DNA of 64,000 nt, taken from assembly GCA_021432605.1 (NCBI GenBank), contig MU271144.1, positions 3,096,606 through 3,160,605 of the forward strand, in the 5' to 3' direction. The translations under genes were made by a program, and so were the position numbers. This document shows positions 1 through 10,520 of this stretch, piece by piece (position 1 is the stretch's first letter; each line of letters begins with the position of its first letter). The DNA is from Coniochaeta sp. PMI_546. Taxonomy: Eukaryota; Ascomycota; Sordariomycetes; Coniochaetales; Coniochaetaceae. The notes under the pieces are model-generated. The model ran no database searches, had not been told where the DNA came from, and was given only the letters and a program-made list of their open reading frames with translations.

Positions 1-1466
1 ATGGTCTCGGTGCGCTGGGCTGGGATTTGCCGAGCATGCTGATCTGGTCCTGGAGTCGTTGTGTGTAGGTCTTGTTATGGGCAGCAATTGCGACCTTGGC
101 GTCAACTTGCTCTCTCCTCATAACTTGGTCATCGTCCACGTCCATATCCTCGTGATCATCCTCGTTGTCCTCGTTATCATCGTGCACATCTGCGCCGGTA
201 TTGGCACCGAGACTCTTGCCACCGGTCTGCCTATGATAGTAGCTTGTCCGGGTATGATCCAAGTGGCTGATGCGCGAGACTCTTGGCCCCATACTCTTAT
301 TCGAGGTCAAAGGCTCGCGAGCGGGCAGCGACGCGAAGTTCAAACTGCTCTTGCGGACAATTGGTCGAATCGGACTCGAACCGTCTGATGGAGACCTGAT
401 ATCGTCAGTCGTAGCATCGACTTCCTCGGGCTGCGCAGCGGTATGTTGTGGAGCAGTTGTATGTGCGGGAGGTTTGGCTGGAGATGCTTTGACTGGCGAC
501 GTCTTTGGCGTATAGCTCTTGACGGGTGAGCTTTGCACAGGTATCCTAGTCGGCGATCGCTGGGCGGCTTGATTCTGTAGTGGCTCGTCCGCTTCTGGCC
601 CGCTAGCTTCTGGCAGCTGAGGCGCCACTTTTGCCGTCATATTCGCGGTCACCCAACGCGTCTGTTCCTCCTTGGCAGACTCGAAAGTCTCTTCTATAGA
701 GGCTCTTGTTGGGCTTGCCTGTGCAAATGGGGCAGTTGTTGTCCGTGTTGGACTTGCTGCGAAGTCCGCCACCGCAACAGTGTCCATTGCGGTCTCAGGC
801 CTTGTGTAGGGTTCCTCGATCGGAAGCATGTCAATATCCGCCGTATCTTGAGGCTGGCTCCCATGATAACCAGAATCAACGACCGACACAGGAACTTGTT
901 GTTGCTGTTGGGGAGGAGGCGGGGGAAGCTTCTTAGCGGGACTTGTTGGTTTTTGTGTCGGGGCAATCGGCGCGTCTTCTGCGATCTTGATCCGGGACTG
1001 CTGTGCTTGGTTGAGACTAGAACTGGCGAATGGATTGGGAGCGCCCTTGGGCGTCGCGGAGAATATGTTGGACAATGGCTGGGGAAAACGGTCAACATGT
1101 AGCTCCGATTGCAAAAGCTTGCGATCTGCTTTCTTACCACTCGTGCCTCGTCAGGGTTCGTCTTCTTTGTGGTTCGCGGAGTCTTGCCCCTAAGCTTGCC
1201 CGGTGTCTTGAAGAGCTCCGCAACGTTCCTGCATAGAGAAAGAGAGGTTAGGTACATCTGTATCCCATCAGCGCCGGTCGAACTCACATCTGATTTTCCG
1301 AGAAGATGTCGGCCATGTGCTCGTTCAACCACTCCATCTCGTTCCTGACGGAAAAAGAGAACTCGTCGACTTCATGGGCAACAACCTGCCGTGCGGATGA
1401 CCTCTCCTCTGCAATCCACGCCGCCGAGCCGACCGCCAAACGCGGTCCTCCCCTCATAGCGGCCAT
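1..1466 (-). CDS. INCENP-like chromosomal passenger protein, C-terminus outside the window
   Basis: Likely the filamentous-fungal inner centromere protein (Sli15/Pic1/INCENP), the scaffold that targets and activates Aurora kinase. ATG at 1466; exons 1466-1288, 1228-1138 and 1078 to the window edge; introns 1229-1287 and 1079-1137 (59 nt each) join in frame. The N-terminus (residues 40-60) reads RNEMEWLNEHMADIFSENQM and continues into NVAELFKTPGKLRGKTPRT, then PLSNIFSATPKG, a string I associate with fungal INCENP. Downstream come Pro/Gln-rich sequence, several S-P-x-K/R sites of CDK type, a block KSSLNFASLPAREPLTSNKS, a YYHRQTGGKSLG motif and an acidic Asp/Glu stretch followed by the start of a helical region. 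The C-terminal IN-box that binds Aurora would lie beyond base 1, so identity rests on the N-terminal and central motifs. Confidence 0.7.
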
Positions 1467-2326
1467 CGTGACGGATGGCTCACTTGCTCGCGATACTGAC
1501 TCGAAATTGATAGTGTTAAGACAGGCGCCGGGACAAGGAAAGGGTGATGTAAAATAGGATCCTCTCTGTTGTTTATGCCGGCATATCGTGTTCAAAGATT
1601 CAAAAGACCTCGAGCTGTGTGTTGTTTTGGCAGACGAGTACCTGGAATGATGTATGAGGGGATGTCTGTATCGGGAACCCGAGCTCGGTTGTGCCAATTG
1701 GAGTAGCAAGCCACGATTGGTGTGCCTTTGTTTTGATTCTCCCGATTGGGATAGCTTGTTTTGGAGCATGGAGTGGGCCAAGTGGACCAGGAGGACCCAG
1801 TCACGTGATGGCTTCTTGACCCTTGATCGCATGAAGCTCTCATTGGTCTCCTTACACTTGAAACTCTACACGTTTACTGTCAGACTGTACATCTACATCT
1901 AGAAGAGTGTTGCAGAGAAAATTGCGGCAGTGTTGGACACACCTGGATTGGACGCAGTGATGAACCCGTGATCTCAACTCAGTTCGGCCGCAGTATTGGA
2001 GAGATTCCAAGGTTTCTTTCTGATATCGACCCCCCATAAACAACGCGATAATGCACATTTTCGGATTAGATGGCAGCTCCAGGTTACCAAATGCCACCAA
2101 CTGCCACCAACTCCAGCCAGCGCTAGTACAAGGACATTCGTCTATGATCATCACCATACCCTACCATACCTTACCCTTGCCTTCCCTAACCTAACCTAGT
2201 GTCCAGTCCAGCGAGATCGAGATTCAGCCCGTTTGCCGCCTCTCCATTTATACCGAAGAATTGGAACCTGCGTGACTCGCATTAGTCCAAAGCTGCTCCA
2301 ACGAATTCGTTAGGATATAAGCTAAC
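1467..2326. other. Intergenic: INCENP-like promoter and farA 3' flank
   Basis: About 860 bases between two minus-strand genes. It must hold the 5' region of the INCENP-like gene and the 3' UTR of farA. I see no coding signal or defined element; small open frames here have no family-like sequence. Confidence 0.4.
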
Positions 2327-5300
2327 TCACCAGTCCTCCACGTTCAGAGTCGAGGGCACCGGCTGTCCCTGCGCCGAGCCAGTACTCCAGCTGTCGCTGG
2401 GGCTCTGTCCGGTAACGTCAGGCATGGTGTTGTCGAAACCACCCTGCCAGACATTGTTCCCTTGCTGGTTGTGATAGGCTCCCAGACCTGGCTGGAGCAT
2501 GCTGTGGTTCTGCGGAGGGCTGCCCGCCAAGCCTCTCTTGTTGGGTAAGTTTGGACTGAACTGATTCACTCCTTGGTTGGGCGCTTGAGGCTGCATCCCC
2601 TGGGATTGTAAGTGCGCCATCAGGCCGGGGTCGAGATTCTGATTCGTTGGCTGTGGTGATATTTGTGAGTACGCCGGCATGCTGGCGCTCTCTGGGAATA
2701 GTTGATCTGGCTGGAAGTTTTCCCATATAGCCTGCGAGAGATTCGGGGAGTTCCTCGTGACGAGGTATAGATCCGGTGGCGTTGTTGGTAGAGAGAATGA
2801 TGGATTGAATGGTGTGGCGGGGCGCGTATGTGGCCGAGATGCCGTGCCTCCCATGAACGTGTCGACGTTCTGCCTAGAGTTCGGAGACGTCACCGGTGGC
2901 GGCATCGTCGTTGTCTGGACTGGCTCTCCTTTCATGGCCATACTTGGAGTCTGTGGCCTCGAACGCTCATATGACTCTTGAGGTTGTGGAGTGTTGACAC
3001 TGAAGTCGATCGCCATCTCGTCATATTTGCGCTTAGAGTCTTGGAGACTCCGCTGTAGCACATTTTGCTGCTGCTGCTGCTGCATCTGCTGGTGCAGTTG
3101 CTGCTGCTGCTGGAGTTGTTGCTGCTGCTGCTGCTGCGCCTGCTGCTGCTGCTGCTGTTCTAAGCGATCCAGCGTCTGCTGTGCTTGCATCACTTTCCTG
3201 TGCCTCTTCCCTGCAGCCTTTTGCAGCCTCTCCTCGAGGCTCTTGTTGCCCAGAATCGACTCGAACAGTGTATACACCATTTTGCCCACAAGCCAAACCC
3301 GAGACACGTCTCTCAAAGCATCCATACACGTCCGTATCCTGGCCTGCGTAACTTGCTGGATTGTCGGCACCGGCGACTTCATCTGGTACACATGCATGAT
3401 CAAGGCGGAAAACAAGCTGTACACGACAAAGGCCGGGCAATATCGCAACTCGTCATGTGCCGAGAGATTCTCGATGATCGACGTTATCATAGCCGCGGCC
3501 TGAAATGCAATATTGCGAGACGGATAAGCCGAGTCTTCGGGAAACCGTGACGATCCTTGGGGCGGCATATGTGCTCGATGTAACAGACAAAGGGTTGTGT
3601 AGTAGTTGGCATGGAGCAGCGCAGACCAGAAGTGGTGCCGTGGCATCTCCCAATACACTATTTTGGGGCAGTTCTGGAGCCAGTCAGCCAGAGCCATGTC
3701 GCTGTGGGTAAGATCAATCGGATTCCGTCGGTGTCCCTTCGTGGCGACCGAATACTGCTGAGAGAGAACTAGGCCCATGATCTCACAGAGTTTGACGTAT
3801 TGTAAGAAGAACTGGACGTGCACGGGGTCCGGAGGATACTCGCTAGAATTCTCATCATCTTCGATGAAGTCATCCTCAGTCAGCATTTCCACATCCGAGT
3901 CATCAAGATTGATGTGGACAGGGCGGCCCAGCGCAACAGCCACAGATCTGTCCCTCGTGAACAGCGTCCACCAGATGCGTTTCCATAGCCTCTTGTCGGC
4001 CGTGCTGAGCTGTGAACTTTCGACGCTGCGGTGCATACCAGAACCCTGGGCGACGATGGTCGCGACACGACTCCAGTAGAAGACGTTCTTGGTAACGTCT
4101 TCTGGACCTTCCCAGTACCAGCCCATCAACAGTAGAGACTGCACTATCGTGACCCGATCATCTTCGTAATTAGCGTCATACAGGGCTTTCGCCCTCTTAT
4201 AGAACGTCAGGGCAGCGGGCGTAGTTGATCCATTTGCATCCATTAGCTGCGGATTCGTGCAGACTCGCGACCCAGCGAGCAGGATGGCTTGCAGCAAGAG
4301 TAACGAGGGTGGGTTCTTCGGGTCCTTGTATTGTCTCATGAACCGTGCTCGATTTATGACAGGAACGATGGGATGCACCCATTTGAAGTAAGCGTCAATC
4401 AACTCATCGCAGAGCTGCCTCGGGGGAAGGAGAAAAGCGCCACGCTGGTGTAAGATGTCGATCTCGATATTGTCCAGCTCCGTCAACCGCGCTCTGGAGC
4501 CCCTTACGTTCTCCGGCAGGGGATAGTGAACGACATCGGCCGATCCCTGACGGTCATGCACTAGGAGGGTGAGGTTGGACGATTCGCCCAAGTAGGCAAC
4601 CCTGCCAGCTTCCGTGATAGGCGCCCTGGTGAACTTGGGCTTCATAACCAGGTGTGTGTATGTATGGCTGTCGGCCTCCTCCTTCTTAGCCTGCGCTTCG
4701 GTGATGACGCTCGACGGGGTGCCCTCGGAGGTGTGATATGGCGCAGTCGGCCGGGTCGAGAGGGGAGTCGAGCTGGGAGGGACCGGTGACCGTTCCTCGG
4801 ATGCATCTCCTCTCTCGCTGGAACGACAAGTCTAGTTAGCATGCGGCAACTCTGAAGGACTGCCATAAGTGCTATTCAAGTCAAGATGGCAACACCATGC
4901 CCGAGTATTCAGGACAGGCCAACGGTGGTCGGGGAAGGTGCACGTGTCTGGGGACAAATCGAAAGCCGGGGCCTTGAAGCACCTTTCGTACCTGTCGGAG
5001 TCTTTTGCTTGTGATCCACCTGTCGTGGCCTTTTTCCTCTTGGGAGTCGGTATGCGGCATTCGATCGAGAAGGCGACGCAGTTGGTACAAGGGACACCGA
5101 GGCTCGCAGCATCGCATCGGACCTAAACATGCAACATCCATGAGCGACCAGCCGTCAAAATTGTACCAATCTCGACCGTGGATGTGTCGGTTTCTCGAAA
5201 TGTATAGATGGAAATAGCAGGAGTATCGACAGCGAAAGGGTGGAGATATGTTCGTACCTTGCGCGCATGGCATGTCTGCATAGGCGGCGTGGGTTAGCAA

Positions 5301-5659
5301 AAGCAACGACTCGATTAGATGAGGGCATGCGATGTGCCGAGGCACAAGTCAGAATGGAGAAAGGCCCAACGGCGGCCCCTTGGCGGACCTTATCATGTCC
5401 ACAATCCGGCGCGAAATAGGACGTATAAACTCACCTCGCACGCTCTTGAAGCTCGTTGTCTTGTTGGTCGGAAGTCAGCAAGAGTTTGTCGCAACGGAGC
5501 AATTGTTGTCACGATGGGGGCTTTTGTCGGGCTATACCTCCTGAAGCTCAACCCTCCAGCTGAGTTGGATGGCGGGCCTTGCCCTGGCTGCTGCTGCTGG
5601 CCTGGCGGCGGTGACTGCGACATGCCGTGGTCGCCGGAAGCCGACATTGCGACGTCCAT
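2327..5659 (-). CDS. farA: Zn2Cys6 transcription factor FarA / CTF1-alpha (fatty-acid and cutin response)
   Basis: Orthologue of Aspergillus FarA and Fusarium cutinase transcription factor 1-alpha, nuclear activators of fatty-acid degradation and cutinase genes. Exons 5659-5538, 5459-5435, 5275-5258 (18 nt), 5122-4992 and 4817-2327 give 928 aa, close to the roughly 900 aa of CTF1-alpha. The zinc cluster is C-x2-C-x6-C-x8-C-x2-C-x6-C, with TCHARK on the microexon and VRCDAASLGVPCTNC after it, followed by a basic TPKRKK linker. The middle homology region (fungal_trans, roughly residues 200-500) contains DAYFKWVHPIVPVINRARF and GMHRSV. A poly-Gln tract lies at about 3060-3165, and the C-terminal tail is Pro/Asn/Gln-rich, as in activation domains. 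The first intron (5460-5537, 78 nt) is stop-free and a multiple of three, so retention would add 26 residues without a frameshift. Confidence 0.92.
3060..3165 (-). repeat. CAG/CAA trinucleotide tract (poly-Gln) inside farA
   Basis: The plus strand shows runs of tgctgctg broken by gcc, ttg, atc and cat codons; on the coding strand this encodes near-continuous Gln with a few Ala, Leu, His and Met. It lies between the fungal_trans domain and the C-terminal tail of FarA. Length polymorphism between strains is likely (inference). Confidence 0.85.
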
Positions 5660-7315
5660 CGCGGGTTGCCGTCAAGGATATTGTGGAAGTCGTCGCCGAT
5701 TTATGTCGGTTGTGGTCGTCGGGAGGAACGGAATGTGTGAAAGATTGTCGCAGATTGCCAGGCACACACAACGGTAAGGTACACTGCGACACGGACAGAC
5801 GTCCCCGCCACCGCCCGGTGCCCTCACTGTTCGCTCTTTACTGGCTTCTCCACCACGGACTCTGGAATCACCGGACTGCGCCTTCTTTCTGTGCTTGGTC
5901 GGAACTCGGAACAGAGATTCGACGTTTCGGATTTCGTGACAAGGACGCAAGGACCAGATTCTGATCAAGAGAAGCGCAGTCGACCTGCTTGCTTGCTTGC
6001 TGTTTCTCAATTTTTGTCGACCTCCGAGAGTCCGTCAAGTTGTTTTCGGTACCTCCAGTTAGAGTTATTCGGCGTGTGTGATTGGTGTACGCATTCGGCT
6101 TAGCAATCTTGTGCCTCTGTATCGCTCTCAGCATGCCTTAAAAACGACTCAACAACCCCGGTTTTCGTGTCGCTGCGTCACCGTCCTCCACTCGCGGCTT
6201 CCAAGGTTGTCTCGTTGCCGATGTGGAACTTGTCCAAAGTTATGCAAGAACTGGATTTCTTAACAACAAACAGCTACAGATGTCCCCAGGAGACCGTGTC
6301 AAGGCGGTTTGGAAAGGATGAAAACGATGCTAACGCGACGCGGATCAAATGGCGGGGTGCACCACCACCTTGTGTATGAAAATCCTGACCGCTGATCAAA
6401 GCACAGCACTTTTCGTGAGATTGATCCTTCCACCATTCAGTCCTTCACATGCACGTACTTTTGGAGACGTGCCAAGCGTGCGGAAGAGCTAAGGTAGTCT
6501 TCAGGTAGCTAACGGATTCCATCTCCTTGTTTAAGGTAAGGTATGCATCGAAAAGGGCCAAGGCAACCGACGGTAACCCGATCAGGCCTCTCGTCCGTGG
6601 TAATCGGACGTCTTGAATCTGGGGAAAGCAGGCAGCTAGTTCGCCTTGCCCCGGTTTCTACCGCCCTTGTGCATTCCCAACGATGGACTTGATCGAATCT
6701 GCAGCTGACTTCGCTACTATTTCCGAATTGCACATGAACTTCAGCAAACAGCCCTACAACGCAACCTCAGGCAGGGGAGCAGGCAACCCTCTTCAGAGTG
6801 TGCGGGGTACTATCGAGAAAACTAACCGGCGAGGGACGCAATCTGGTATGCACCCCCTTCTGGAATCACTCCTCTCCTGGTTGCTCTTCAGGTGCCCGTA
6901 AGCATCGATTAAGGGACAGGACTGCAAGGTATCAGGAGCCAGACATCGAGTTGCCGAGGTTCAAGTTTCAAGAGACCTCCCTCATTGACAGTTAAATCTA
7001 ATATTGGAATATTAAGCAGCATTGACACGATTGTGACCTGCATCGCGCCGGGCTATAGCATCCTTCAGCCACGACGTCTCCCTGACTTTTCCGAACACTT
7101 CGTCCCTTTGCCCGCATTACGGTGACACCTTGTTGGCAAGCACCTATTGATGGGTATCTGTCAAGTACCCGATTATACATGACGAAGTACATTATGAAGG
7201 AAACAACACAAACGAGTTCATTCAGTCATACTAATGAGAACAGGTGTGTGTACACCCGTGCCGATCGTTGAAGGAGGAAACGTGTCAGGCAACCCCTTCC
7301 ACCAGGACGCCTGGG
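5660..7315. other. Intergenic: farA upstream region and dioxygenase 3' flank
   Basis: About 1.65 kb upstream of farA. It probably carries the farA promoter and 5' leader. Open frames on both strands are short and show no family-like sequence. No repeat or RNA gene seen. Confidence 0.4.
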
Positions 7316-8285
7316 TCACCAGGCTTCGCCAGCCACCTTCAGGGGCACATGCATCAGCCGGTCTCCGGCCGTTGAGGGCGCCGGCAGCCGTCCAGCTCTG
7401 ATGTTGAACTGCAGAGCCCAATGAAGGAGCTTTGGTTCGGCGAGATGTGCGTCGCGCTCGTCCCTCCACTTGACGAAATCCTCCTCTGGCACGCCATTCT
7501 TCAGGTGCTTGTTGCTCTTTGCTTGCTCCGCAACTGTCTGGTACGGCAACGGTTCAGTTCGCCCTTCTGATGCTGGGGGGTAGTCGTGGCCGGTCCAGAT
7601 CTTGTAGTTCTCCGGCAGAGCGAGTAGTTTGTGGACCGAATTGTACAGCTCGTGCGAGTTTCCCCCAGGGAAGTCGCACCTAGCGGAGCCGACGTCAGCA
7701 TTGAAGAGGGAATCTCCACAGAATATATTGGCTGCCGGCAATCCGGAACGTTAACACTTTGTCAAGACGGTCTGAAGGGGGAGCCAACGTCTTCTACTCA
7801 CATCCGATATTGTATCCAAGGTGGTCACGCGTGTGCCCAGGCAGGTGGAGAACTTTGACGTGCAGCTCTCCAAGCTTGAAGACCTCGTCGTCATCAAACA
7901 GCTTGTTGAAAGCGTTCTTTATCTCATCCTTGGGCACACCGTATCTGTCGGCGAACTTCTCCTGGGCCTCACTAACCCTCTTGCCGATGCATATATCTGG
8001 GGTGGTGCCTTGCATCTGCATCAGCCTATGTTGGATGTACTTGGCAGCGGTCAGGTGGTCGGCGTGGACATGTGTCTCGAGGATCTTCTCGACACGGTAG
8101 CCCTTCTGGTCGATCAGGGCAAGTAGAGCATCTGCAGACTCGGTCGAGACTGTCGTCTTGCTGGGATCAAAGTCGAGAACCGAGTCTATGACCACAGCGG
8201 CCGAGGTGAAAGGGTCAGCGACCACATACTGCCATGTGCAGGTCTTGGGCTCAAAGATGTTGTGGATGATGGGCTCGGTGGACAT
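7316..8285 (-). CDS. Ethe1/Blh-type metallo-beta-lactamase-fold persulfide dioxygenase
   Basis: Probable persulfide (sulfur) dioxygenase oxidising glutathione persulfide to sulfite. Exons 8285-7802 and 7731-7316 (intron 7732-7801) give 299 aa. Metal-binding motifs are visible: THVHADH near residues 71-77, LPGHTRDHLGY near 148-158, CGDSLF near 165-170 and TGHDYPP near 214-220. The C-terminus NIRAGRLP is typical of the fungal/bacterial Blh-like branch. In-frame sequence extends further upstream but offers no ATG, so MSTEP at 8285 is the start. The gene faces away from a YeeE/YedE transporter about 1.2 kb away. Bacterial bigR-type operons pair the same two families, supporting a role in sulfide/persulfide detoxification. 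A generic glyoxalase II-like hydrolase is the alternative. No clear mitochondrial presequence is seen. Confidence 0.8.
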
Positions 8286-9484
8286 GTTTGATATTGGCAA
8301 TAATGGCCTTCTCTCGAATGAGTTGTGAATGATCGACCGGCTACTTTGGGTGAATTGAGGATGCTCCGAGTTAAGGTTTCCATGAAAAGTGGACAAATCA
8401 TTCTGGCGTCATGGCCGTCAGTCGGTGTCATATATGTGTGCGATACCACGCTTTTCGCTGCTCGGGCAGCACCACGCATCGGGCATCACACCACCGCAAG
8501 CTCTCCAACCATTCCGCCTGCTCACCCATGACGGTCGTGTAGGTGAACCAGTCACCGAGAAGAGAACTGTCGGGCCAGAACACTCTGTAATCCTCAGCCG
8601 CAATGCCCCGGGTCTCCACCGTTCCCGTCTCACCCGTTGCATTGCCAGATCCCGGAAACCAGGTTCTGTCGGCGACGGTTTCGAGACCCACGTAGGTACG
8701 TACCTACCCTACGGTCGCCGAATTGAACGGCCAGACGGCGAACATTCCGATTTCTGATTTATCACGCTCCATGGTCGCCGTGCATGTGGACCGCAGGGTA
8801 ATAAGGTACCTAGCGAACCCAACCCTTTTCGTATATTGCAGGTCGGCAGTAGGCGCGCACGTGCACTGTACCATAATATGCCTGCACCATCATTGCTCGT
8901 AACTTCGTAAGACGGACGTCATGACTAACCTTGAACCATTTCGGGACTTCCTAGATAAGGTAGGTATTAAGCTTTCTCTCGACACGGCAGGTATAGACGA
9001 CCACCATCTCGCCTAGGAAGTGTACACTGCTGGAATAGGGTTCCAAGATGGCGATCTTCAATAAAATTGGCACACTGCAGGCGACAATTCGGGGTGGCCC
9101 TCCCACATCGAAATCAGTATGCCATGCCATTTCCGGCACCACCTCTCGACGCCGAACATTACCAACCCTTCCAAACCCACGCTAACAAAGGGCCCAACTT
9201 TTTTTTACCAAGCCCACATCTCCGCGAATCTCCAGTGCCGGTGATTGTGTCATTCTCGAGATCGATGGCGGGCATCCTTACCCGACCCGGGGCCATGGTG
9301 TGGTCGCCGTTTATTTTATTTTTGCCTCTCAGGTTCTTTTTATAACCCGCGGAGCCGCCATCTTCGTCATGGCGCATGGTTTTCGACGACTTCTAGAAAC
9401 GTTCTCTTATACCAACACTTAATTGTCACATCTTTCAAAACAGTGTCTTTCTTCAAACTGATAGAGCCTATCATACGCAAAAAC
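8286..9484. promoter_or_regulatory. Shared divergent promoter of the persulfide dioxygenase and YeeE/YedE genes
   Basis: About 1.2 kb between the two diverging ATGs (8285 minus, 9485 plus), with no convincing gene inside. It holds a perfect 16-bp palindrome at 8692-8707 and further GGTACCTA/GGTAGGTA-like words near 8807 and 8956. A bidirectional promoter is an inference from gene orientation. Confidence 0.5.
8692..8707. promoter_or_regulatory. Perfect 16-bp palindrome GTAGGTACGTACCTAC
   Basis: The sequence equals its own reverse complement over 16 bases and lies about 400 bases upstream of the dioxygenase ATG. It could be a dimeric-regulator site, but similar GGTACCTA words occur elsewhere in the window's intergenic DNA, so a dispersed motif is equally possible. 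Confidence 0.4.
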
Positions 9485-10520
9485 ATGGCCACAATCCTCA
9501 CGGGCCTCGCCTTCGGCGCCTCCCTCGTGGCGTCGGGCGTATACCAGCCCTCCGTCATCCTCGGCCAGCTCAAGCTCGAGAACTGGCATATGATCCAAGC
9601 CTTCCTGACAGCCACAGCCACCAGTTCGTACGTTTTCACTCCAGTCTCCTTGCTCTTTTCAGTCTTGACTAACACTGCCGTCTAGCATCCTCGTGACAAT
9701 AGCCCAATCACTCAATCACGCCACCTTCAAATCCCGCCCAGCTTCGCCTATCGGCTTCTTTGCCCGCTACGACGGCAACATTATCGGCGGCATGCTACTA
9801 GGCCATGGCTTGGCGCTCGCAGGCGCCTGTCCCGGCACCGTGCTATCTCAGGTCGCGCTTGGAATCAGGTCCGGGTACTACGCCCTTGCCGGCGCGGTGG
9901 CGGGAGGGATTGTCTACACGGGCTTTGTGAAGCCGTATCTTGCTTGTCGGAAGAAGGCCCCCGCGCCCAAGGATGAGAAGCTTAGTGTGCACGAGGTGCT
10001 CGGTGTCAGTCGGACGGCGGGGTTCCTGGGCCTAGAGGCCGTCCTGCTCGGCGTGGTTGGGAGCACGGTGCTGTATACGAGCCTCGGGCCGGAGGCGAGG
10101 ATACACCCTGTCCTTGGGGGGGTGTTGATCGGCGGTGTCACGCAGGGGTTGTCGATCTTGAGCAGGAAGAGTCTGATCGGCGTCTCGACGAGCTTTGAGG
10201 AGGTGGGCGAGTGGTTCTGGAGTATCGTCCGTGGCGAGGGCCTGCCGCAGTATACCTCGATACTGTTCTCGGCTGCTGTCATGGCGGGGAGCTGGCTGAC
10301 GGCGCATTTTGTGCCGGAACTGGGCCAGGTTGTTGGAGTTGAGGTTGCGCCGGCGAGTGCTGCTCTGGGCGGTGCGCTGATGGTTATCGGGAGCAGGATC
10401 GCCGGTGGATGCACCTCTGGTCATGGAGTAAGTGGCATGAGTCTGCTTTCTGTGTCGAGTGCGATCACTATCGGCGTCGCTGTTGTCTGGGGGTGTGTTG
10501 CTGTCAAGTTTCTGTTGTAG
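9485..10520 (+). CDS. YeeE/YedE-family sulfur (thiosulfate) transporter
   Basis: Polytopic membrane protein of the YeeE/YedE (DUF395, TsuA-like) family, which moves thiosulfate or related sulfur species. Exons 9485-9627 and 9686-10520 (intron 9628-9685, 58 nt) give 325 aa, a normal length. Many hydrophobic Gly/Ala/Val-rich segments are present. The two family signatures with conserved Cys are visible: LALAGACPGTVLSQ in the N-terminal half and GGCTSGHGVSGMS near the C-terminus. It diverges from the persulfide dioxygenase gene at 7316-8285; the two families also sit together in bacterial sulfide operons, so co-function in sulfur handling is likely (inference). The two-repeat pseudo-symmetry of the family (GACPGT half, GGCTSGHG half) is intact. 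Confidence 0.88.

Noticed and set aside
2991-3503. 170-codon plus-strand frame rich in Cys
   Set aside because: It is the antisense of the FarA poly-Gln region; the Cys run is an artefact of reading CAG repeats on the other strand.
8286-8396. Longer N-terminus for the persulfide dioxygenase
   Set aside because: The frame begins with TTG, not ATG, and the family-like sequence starts right after the ATG at 8285.
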